From the NCBI RefSeq assembly GCF_014633365.1, contig NC_068352.1, positions 27,871,310 through 27,935,309 on the forward strand: a DNA stretch of 64,000 bases, written 5' to 3'. Shown piece by piece: positions 56,133 to 64,000 of the stretch; positions within the stretch are counted from its first letter, which is position 1; each line of letters opens with the position of its first letter. Origin of the DNA: Diospyros lotus. Taxonomy: Eukaryota; Streptophyta; Magnoliopsida; Ericales; Ebenaceae. The notes below the pieces were generated by a model. The model did no database searches. It saw only the letters and a list, made by a program, of their open reading frames with translations, and was not told where the DNA came from. A program made the translations under genes and the position numbers.

Positions 56133-59100
56133 TGTAACGACTCGTTGGTGAGTTTATAAGTTATTAATATTTTAATTATAAAAATTTGAAGATTTGCTCT
56201 ATTAAATTAAATGTTGAGAAACATTCTTATGTGTCAAAATTTATGTATTTAAATTCATGAATTGAGTTGCCCATTTGGGCCAAGTGTTTAAGGTCAATGA
56301 ATGTGATGGGTTTAGAGAAATCCCATGGGCCTAAAATGAATTGGGCCATTAGTAAAGTGGGCATGGGCATTATATATATATATATTTATATATAAACATG
56401 TGTGCATATTTTTATGTGGTAAAATTTATGCAAATAAATTAAGTATTAAATTAATGGATTGGGCTTTGGAAGCTTTGGTTGAGCCAAGTGGAGATTTTGT
56501 ATATATTAATTTTTGCAATGTTGTGAATGGCCATTGGGCTTAAAGTTATGTTGAGGGCCTTTTGGTAGGCTAATGGAAATGAATCATTATATTTAATTGG
56601 GCCAATGAGTTGAGTTTGGGCCCATGTATTTATGTGAATGGACTTTTTGAATTGGGCTTAGGCCATGTGTATAATATGAGAGATGGAATTAAATAAATAA
56701 AATTATATATATATTTTTTTTTGTATTTTGTGATTAAAAGAAAAGAAGAAAGAAAATGCAAAGTGACCAAATGGTCCTTGTTTTATTGAAAAAGGTGAGG
56801 ACAATTAGGGAATCTCATAATGGGTTAAATAAAGAAAATGGGAAAGAAAAAAATAGAAAATGGCAAAAGCCTAAGATGGCCATGGGATATTTTGTATTGT
56901 GTGTGTGAGGTGAAGGGCATAATGGTCATTTGTGGGGGGGTATTAGTTGGGAGACCACATTCTTCCTCTCCCAATCTCTCTCTCTCGTGGGCCTCTCTTT
57001 TTCTTCTTCCATTTTTGTTGCTATATTTGGAGCTTCAAGAAGATGGATCATTTGGCATCCGAGCGAGCTTCTTCGATTTTCTTTTAACGCAAGTTCCTCT
57101 TGCACATTTATTTTATTTTGTGCAAGCATCTATCTCCATTTCTTCTATTTTTTATGCAAGCATCACTCTACACTTCTCCTATCTTTTGATGCAAAAATTA
57201 TATCTTTATGTTTAGTCAAGTGGCTATGTTCATATCTTCAAGTGGTGTTTTGAAGCTTGAGTTGTGTGGGTTGTTTCCAACTTTTTCCAAAAGAAATATG
57301 GGTTTCTTTTAATGGCTTCATTGAGTCTTGGTCTTGGTCTCTTTGGGGCTTGTTTTCCCCATCTTTATTTCATGGAATGACAGCTTGGGGGTTAGGAGAT
57401 TAGTCATGGGTGGTTTTGGGATTGTTTTGGGGTGTTTATTGGTTATTTTGAGGGTTTATGGAGGTTTTTTGGGCCCTTTTTTATCGTTCTCAGCCAAGTC
57501 GACTCGCCCAAGAGGTCAAGTTGACTCGATTTTGGGCGAGTCGACTCGGGCCAAGTCGACTCAAATTTTCGCCGAGTCAACTCGGCCACAGCTTTGACTG
57601 CTCCGCAAATGTTTTATTTTTTCGACCATAACTTTTGACATAGAACTCAAAATTATGATCCGTTTGAAGTGTTATAAACTAGAGTTCGAGGAATTCGATT
57701 TGATATATAATTTCATATATTTTGGATATTATTTGAGCTGATTAAAGCTTTTGTTAAACCAAATCAAGTGAGAGTGTTAAAGTAAAATTGTTTTTAAACG
57801 CTCCTTTAGATATCCCTCAATCCTCTAAATGATAAGATGTGTTTGAAGATATATATATATGTAAATACATGGGATTTATAAGATAAAAATACAATTGACT
57901 TGCATGAAGATATATAATAATAATCAATTAGGAGATTGTTAAGAAATATCATTGGTTGATATGTTCATGGAGTCTCATGGGGGATGCATTGATAACTCTA
58001 GATAAATAATTACCCTTAAATAAAATAGAGTGACCATAAAATGATGTGATTGAAGATATGCCTATGTGCATGCATGGGCTCATGAGTGAATATGTTATTG
58101 GCATGTTTAAATGTGCATAATGTTCATGATGTATACATTTCTATAACGAAGCATGTATGATTTACTTATGTGTGATTCCATGAACATTGCATGGCATTAT
58201 GATTTGCGCCTTATTGCTATTATGTTGGTGCGGCAGCTATGTTCCGCAAATGGGGAAAGAAAATGATATCTTAAAGAGCGCCTGATGCGGGTGAGGTGGT
58301 CATAAACCCGGTAGGCGATGCTCGAGCTAATGAGTGACAAATTGATTTTATATATATGTATGCATTCATGCATATGAATAAAAGGCTTTGTGAGCCAATG
58401 TGATCCATGTATATGAAAAGTTGTGTGAGCCAATGCGATATATGGAGATTTATGTATTTATGATAAATGAATCGATGCATAAAATGCATAATGGCAATTG
58501 CATGGGAATGGTTTAAATGATGGGAATTAATGGGAAATACTACCCGTAATTGGAAAGTCGGATCTATTCCACTTTGAATTTTTCCATGCCTTAACCTGAT
58601 TGCTTCATTTGTTGTAGCATATAGTTGCTTATATAATGGTTTTATAAATGCGAATTGAATGATGAGTTTAAATTGTATTGGAGACTTGGGTGTACTCTAT
58701 TTCGTATCCATCCCTTCATTCGTGCTTCCGGTATTATATATATATATATATATGTTTGCTTGTCAAGCCTTATGGCTCACTTTGAAATATGGGTTTGATG
58801 ATCCATAAGCAAGTGTATTCCTTGAGGATGTTGTTGTCCAGTTCAGAAGGCATGAAACCAATGGGTATCTAGATGTTGGGTAATGGTTTTCTTTGGCTCT
58901 GAATGATTCATGCCTTCATATATCGTTCTATAGATTCTTCCATTTGTTATATACTTGCTGAGCCTTGTGGCTCACATCGTTTCTTTTGTCATTCCAGATA
59001 ATGGAAGATAGATATTATGGGGCGAGTTCAAATTAGATGTGTACAAAGATGTCTCGGCCTCAAAGATTCATGGGTGTATGTTGAGGGCAAGAAATAGAGG

Positions 59101-59329
59101 GCTTATTGTATTTTTTTTAAGTCTTAATGTCATTTTATTTCATAATGTATGGGCGGTAAGCCCAAGATGATGATCTATTGAATGATATGTAATTTATTAT
59201 GCCCCCTATTGTTAGTGAGCAAATTCGAAAAAGAAATTTCTTAAAAATTTGAGTATCTGTATCCATCTTGAATTGACCTTCTCTCGGATTTTCTGTGCTA
59301 GCGGGAAAATCCGAGAACGAGCCCTAACA
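56133..59329 (+). mobile_element. 3.2-kb solo LTR (complete copy of the family at 1-3191)
   Basis: Termini are TGTAACGACTCG...GAGCCCTAACA. Flanks are CTAGC (56128-56132) and CTTGC (59330-59334), one mismatch. It has two AGCCTT-type hairpins (58765-58778 and 58960-58973), the second followed by TTGTCATTCCAG. No gag-pol domain is present. It interrupts a copia remnant: RNase H lies on one side and integrase on the other. Confidence 0.75.
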
Positions 59330-59339
59330 CTTGCGGCAG

Positions 59340-60240
59340 TTAAACTTAATCTCTCATCTCTCAACAATTTAGAAGGTGGATAGTATTAGAAGGTGACTTG
59401 CTATCAAGTGCATTAGAACTACAAATAATGAAATTCATCATTTCTTTTAAAGTCTTATTTATGCTTTCTACTATGCCATTTGATTAAGAAGAATAAGGAG
59501 GAGTAATCTCATGAATTATTATTTCTTTTTGACAAAAGTCATTAAATAAAACATATTCACTTCCTATATTTGACCTAACTCTTTTTATTATTTTATTCAA
59601 TTGAGTCTCTATTTGTGCTTTGTATGAAAGAAACATGCGAAAGAGCTCATTTTTATTTCTCAATAAATACACTTTTTGTATATCTAGAAACAATTATTTA
59701 TAAATATAACATAATATTTCTTGCATTCTTTAGTCATAGTTTGCTTTAAATCCCCTAGATCAGTATGAATTAAACTCAAGAACTCATATTCTCTTTGAAC
59801 AAAAGCACAAATTTTCTTAGTTAGTTTAGTTTCAGCACATATTTCACATTTATTCAAGTATGAATTATTTATTTTAATAATGAGTCCAAGTAATTGAATT
59901 TTCCTAATATATGAAACACTAATATATCATAATCTAAGATGTCACTTATCAATAGAATCAAGCATGTAAACATAAGAAGTTGCATTCTCATTAATTATCT
60001 CAAAAATATTAAGCACAAAAAGATCCTAATTACAATAGCCCTTGTCCATAAATATATATTTTTTTGTCATTACAGTATTGTCAGATTCAAATGACACCTT
60101 AATCCTATAGTCTACCACCCAATCTTTCACATTGGCCATAATATTTCTTTAACAAATGACAGTGACAATAATATTATCCACTCCAACCAGCACATGGCCT
60201 CCCACATCTTTCTTAAACCCATAAAGTCATAATGAGTATA
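59340..60240 (-). pseudogene. Copia protease-tail, GAG-pre-integrase and integrase remnant
   Basis: Read on the minus strand from about 60200: a protease-like tail (GGHVLVGVDN), then a zinc-binding GAG-pre-integrase block (YVYMLDSID..HLRL near 59945, NKCEICAETKLTKKICAFV near 59850). The integrase core start follows (YEFLSLIHTDLGDLKQTM near 59770) and the segment FLSYKAQIETQLNKIIKRVR (about 59620). It ends in GIVESINKTLKEMMN at about 59440. Many stops interrupt it. The RT is missing between this and 56132. Confidence 0.7.
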
Positions 60241-60806
60241 AAAGTAAGTGAAAATGTTTGTAATCTAACAATGTGGGAATGGAAGTATTGAAGAATCATT
60301 TGAAATACCACTCATTTTGCAACACTAAGTGAGTGAGGGAAGGGTAAGCTTAGCCAAGGAAGAATGGGCCGGGGGCAGGGAGTTCGTTCATTTTTCTTGT
60401 AAAATTCTGAGCATGCTAGTATTGAAATAACTTTTTTTACCCTTGCTCTAACCAACCTTGCTTCTCGTTTTTTGTTATTAGATAGATGCCCATATATTTA
60501 TCCCAAAATTCAAGATTTTCATATTTTTCCATCTCCAATATTTTTCCTCGCCTTTGCAAGGCACTTCAACCCTTTTTTGGGTTTGGGAGATTAATTTGTT
60601 TCCCACCAAGGCTCACTAAATCAGCCTCTTTTTTGTGGACCCAATCGTAGCTCCAAGGGTCCTGCATAAAGGTTATTTTTTTGGGCCCATTTTCAGCTTT
60701 TTTTTGCAGTCGTTGTAGTGAGATAGTGGTCCCATCCTCTGTCTTACTCTTGCAAACCAATGGCTCAATAATTACATGTACATTTAAGCCTATAATTAAG
60801 CATTAA
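60241..60806. other. Unassigned segment beside a copia LTR
   Basis: A minus-strand frame at 60760-60566 (MVCKSKTEDGTTISLQRLQK..., 64 codons) has ordinary amino-acid composition and continues in frame a little past 60566 only through Lys-rich sequence. The family is not recognised. It may be a scrap of the neighbouring copia element or a host exon. Confidence 0.3.
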
Positions 60807-61420
60807 TGTTGTAAGGAAAATAATTAATTGACAGAAACAGATAGCAAGAAGCTGAAACTCGAGACGTGACGAGCATCACTGTCCTTAAAAGAGTATTTTC
60901 CACCTCTCAATAAACAGTGCAAAGACTCCGATTGACACTCTCCTAGGATACAACGAGTACTTCCAAAACCGCTGCACTCATGGTATTTGGGAAAATAAGG
61001 AGAGCAAGATACACAAAATGAACCCAGCAACAAGTTTGAAGCAACAGTAACGTAATGAGGATAGAAAAGAGCAATAACAGGGATGAGAAGCAATAAATGA
61101 AAGTATAGCAGTAAGAGAGCAGCTAACAGGAAGACGGGCAGTAAGAAACGCAACAATTAAATAAAATCAGATAGCAGAATGTAAATAGAGAATAAGACTG
61201 AGGGAAGATGGTTTTCTACTTTTTGCAAGTGCATCGAGGGCTGCTTTTATAGGCGCATGAAGGTAAACGTTGGGGGGAGGAAGACTCGGCCATCGAATAA
61301 GGTAGATGACCGATTCCGCAGCACAAAGGATAAGCAAATAAAATAAACTGAAGCAAGTGTGGGAGACTTGGTCAGCCACGACCTGGTCTCACTCATTTAA
61401 AATATTAGTATTTTACAACA
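60807..61420 (-). repeat. 3' LTR of a copia element that leaves the window
   Basis: The + strand ends are TGTTGTAAGG...TTTTACAACA, perfect short inverted termini with TG/CA. Length is 614 bp. On the minus strand it follows the purine tract ATGTGGGGGAT at 61431-61421, the expected polypurine tract. The matching 5' LTR is beyond position 64000. Confidence 0.8.
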
Positions 61421-61979
61421 ATCCCCCACATATTTTAAATGAGTTCAAACTAGAGGAATGACTGATACTGGGTTGAGTGTAACACATCGAACTTGGTGTC
61501 TCTTGGACTATAAACCAAGTCTAGAAAGAATGAGACATAACTTACATGATCATTGGTGAAACTTATAGTTTCTATGAACTAAGGAACATGCTTGTAAATT
61601 ATGATTCTCATCAATCATATTACACCCCTTTAATTCTTGCTACTCATCACGGTTTTGCGCTAATAGGCCATGCACGCCTGGTAATTCATGAATGCTCTAG
61701 AAATTTAGCCACAATTTCATAGGAGCGGCCCCACTCCACACTCATATAGGTGAATCCATCAAGCATATACTGCAATACCATACACCACCCATAAGGGATA
61801 TGAAATTCATTAAGAGCTTAGCTCAACCCTCATCCATTACAATTAATCTGCACTATTTACACCATAGGATAGGACACCACAATCAATAATAGTGCTTCAC
61901 TATAAGATCAACATATGATTTGTTATTACCCATATGAACCTAATTCATGGGATCTCTAATCACATAGGTTGGGTTACCA

Positions 61980-62402
61980 TCACTGTTGATTTCTCTCAGT
62001 TGGCAATAATCCCATTCCCCTCGATGTTTCATTTATTAATTTTCCACCCAATGGTTTAGTCAGAGGATCGGCCAAATTCACTTCTGACTTCACATAATCT
62101 ATAGAAATAATTCCATCTTTAAGCAACTGCCTTATCACATTATGTCTCAATCGAATATGTTGATTTTTACCATTGAAAGTTTTGTTCTTTGCAATGGCTA
62201 TTGCCGCTTGGCAATCATAATGCATTAACACTGAAGGTGTCAGTTTTATTCCTAATGGAATATCTGTTAAGAAGTTTTTCAACCACTCAGCCTTATTACC
62301 ATCCAAATCTAGAACTATAAACTCTAATTCCATGGTGGATCTGGCAATAATGGTCTGCTTGGCTGATTTCCAAGACACTGCACCCCCACCAAAGGTGAAC
62401 AC
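61980..62402 (-). pseudogene. Copia RNase H domain
   Basis: The minus-strand frame includes [27 protein letters not shown]-like [19 protein letters not shown], the [10 protein letters not shown] segment and [19 protein letters not shown], ending in KPLGGKL. The usual copia residues are present, but the frame is separated from RT by a stop or frameshift at about 62403-62459. Confidence 0.8.
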
Positions 62403-62459
62403 ATAACCACTAGTGGATTTTATCTCATCTGAATTAGAGATCTAGTTAGCATCACTGTA

Positions 62460-63350
62460 TCATTCTAATACAGCGGGAAATCCACTATATGGAATACCAT
62501 AATCCATGGTACCTCTCAAATATCTCATTAGTCTAAGTAAAGTAGACCAATGATCACGATTGGGACTTTGTGTATATCTACTCAGTCTACACACAGCATA
62601 AGCTATATCAAGTCTAGTAAAGTTCATCAAATGCATTAGACTCCCAATAATCTGAGCATATTTAGACTGAGCTACACTATCACCTTTATTTTTAATTAAA
62701 TGGGTATTAGCATCATAAGGAGTGCTCACAAGTTGAACATCAAAATGTCCAAATTTCTTTAGTAGCCTCTCTACATAATGCTCTTGAGTCAACATTAAGC
62801 CACTATTACATCTTATGATTTTAACACCCAAAATTACATTAGCTTCTCCCATATCTTTCATATCAAACTTAGAAGCTAAAAGTTGCTTGGTTTCATTTAT
62901 AATTTTAATGCGAGTCCCAAAAATAAGCATATCATCAACATATAAACTAATAATCACATACTCATTATCAACACATTTTGTATACACACATTTATCTATT
63001 TCAACAAAAGAAAAACCATTTAAAATTAAAACAAAATCAAATTTTTCATGCCACTGTTTAGGAGCTTGCTTTAATCCATATAAGGACTTAAGCAGTTTAC
63101 AAACCTTATTCACTTCACTAGGAGTAACACAACCTTCAGGTTGAATCATGTAAATCTCTTCTTCTAAATCACCATTTAGAAATGCAGTTTTAACATCCAT
63201 CTGGTGAATAATAAGTTTATAAACGGAGGCTAAAGCAATTAAAACACGAATAGAAGAAATTTGGGTAACTGGTGCAAAAGTATCAAAAATAATCAATATT
63301 TTGTTTTTGAGTAAACCCTTTTGCAACCAATCTAACTTTATATTTATCAA
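62460..63350 (-). pseudogene. Copia reverse transcriptase domain
   Basis: The 296-codon minus-strand frame carries the expected blocks: [55 protein letters not shown], the catalytic [29 protein letters not shown] and [15 protein letters not shown]. It starts mid-domain because of a frameshift near 63330-63350. The catalytic core itself is uninterrupted. Confidence 0.88.
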
Positions 63351-63576
63351 TAGATCAATCAGGATTAAATTTTCTTTTAAATATCCACTTACATCCCATA
63401 GGTTTTGCCCCTGGAGGCAAATCAGTCAAAACCCAAGTTTGATTTTATAAAATAGACTCAATCTCACTTTGAATAGCATTTTTCCAAAATCGACTCTCAG
63501 AAGAAGTTACAGCATCAGTATAAGTTAAATGATCGTTATCAACAAGATATGTATAGAAGTCATTCCCAAAGGAAGA

Positions 63577-64000
63577 TTATTTTCTTGGTCTTTTACTTCT
63601 TCTTAAATCATATTCAACATTTTTTAAATCAACCATTTTTGAAGGTGAAGTAGAAATTGTATTAACTTTCAAAGGAAAACTATTTTCAAAAAATTCAGCA
63701 TTTTTTGTTTCAACAATAGTGTTGTAGTCAAGTACATCACTTTTCAATACTATAAATCTATATGCAACACTATGATTAGCATAACCAATAAACAAACAAT
63801 CTGATGTTTTAGAGCCTATTTTTCTTTTCTTAGGTTCAGGAAGCATAACCTTGGCAAGACACCCCCACACTTTTAAATATTTCAAATTAGGACGTTAACT
63901 CTTCCATAACTCATAAGGCGTCTTACTAGTTTTCTTATAAGGAATTCTATTTTGTAAATGGCATGCAGATAAAATAGCTTCACCCCAAAGATTATCAGAT
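63577..64000 (-). pseudogene. Copia integrase C-terminal region
   Basis: From the window edge downward: NLWGEAILSACHLQNRIPYK, KTPYELWKS, a stop, then KYLKVWGCLAKVMLPEPKK, TSDCLFIGYANHSVAYRFIV and a DLRRSKRPRK basic end at about 63577. These are the integrase tail and linker of copia pol. The integrase catalytic core lies outside the window. Confidence 0.8.

Larger units (their letters stand above)
61421..64000 (-). mobile_element. Ty1/copia element body, 3' part (truncated by window)
   Basis: Order on the minus strand: integrase C-terminus (64000 to about 63577), RT (63350-62460), RNase H (62402-61980), non-coding (61979-61432), polypurine tract and LTR. All are in the Ty1/copia order and relatively well preserved compared with the copia remnants at 20169 and 54590. 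Confidence 0.85.

Overview
This window is nuclear DNA from a flowering plant, most likely a dicot. It is AT-rich and its genes carry many short GT-AG introns. The two best-recognised genes are a plastid arogenate/prephenate dehydratase and a pollen-type SKU5-similar protein. Most of the rest is layered plant transposable elements. No bacterial-type operon, CRISPR array, rRNA or convincing tRNA gene was seen.

Three complete genes can be assembled exon by exon, each with one open frame across every junction. (1) An ADT1-like arogenate/prephenate dehydratase on the + strand (6359-16953, 11 exons, 390 codons) makes phenylalanine in the plastid. (2) An SKS / L-ascorbate-oxidase-homologue gene on the + strand (30741-33720, 8 exons, 544 codons) encodes a secreted multicopper-oxidase-fold protein that has lost its copper ligands. 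(3) A cellulose-synthase-like gene of the CslB/CslH type on the - strand (50191 down to 41077, 9 exons, 751 codons) encodes a membrane glycosyltransferase. A possible small two-exon gene at 18610-19545 is much less certain. The genes belong to separate pathways (Phe synthesis, cell wall/pollen, wall polysaccharide), and nothing suggests they are co-regulated.

Transposons fill the spaces and the introns. 1-3191: two copies of one long LTR family, joined. 8113-8340, 10131-12472 and 13384-13545: RTE-type LINE and SINE insertions inside ADT introns; the LINE has a 17-bp target-site duplication. 20169-28563: an old Ty1/copia element (- strand) that has both LTRs and a primer-binding site, and contains a CACTA-type fragment and a 3.15-kb solo LTR flanked by AGATC. 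38270-40623: a copia gag fragment and another solo LTR. 42172-42928 and 45689-48798: a copia-type solo LTR and a Mutator-like TIR element with its own nested solo LTR, both in Csl introns. 53302-60240: a composite of a MITE, a TIR element, a broken copia, a repeat-bearing TIR element and a 3.2-kb solo LTR. 60807-64000: the 3' part of a further copia (LTR, RNase H, RT, integrase tail) that runs off the window.

The most unusual signals are four. The CACTA fragment holds an array of eleven 20-bp palindromes spaced at about 30 bp. A short stem-loop in several different LTR families shows compensatory base changes. A TIR element carries a 90-bp (30-codon) tandem repeat. The LINE's 5' junction contains an inverted copy of its own target flank.
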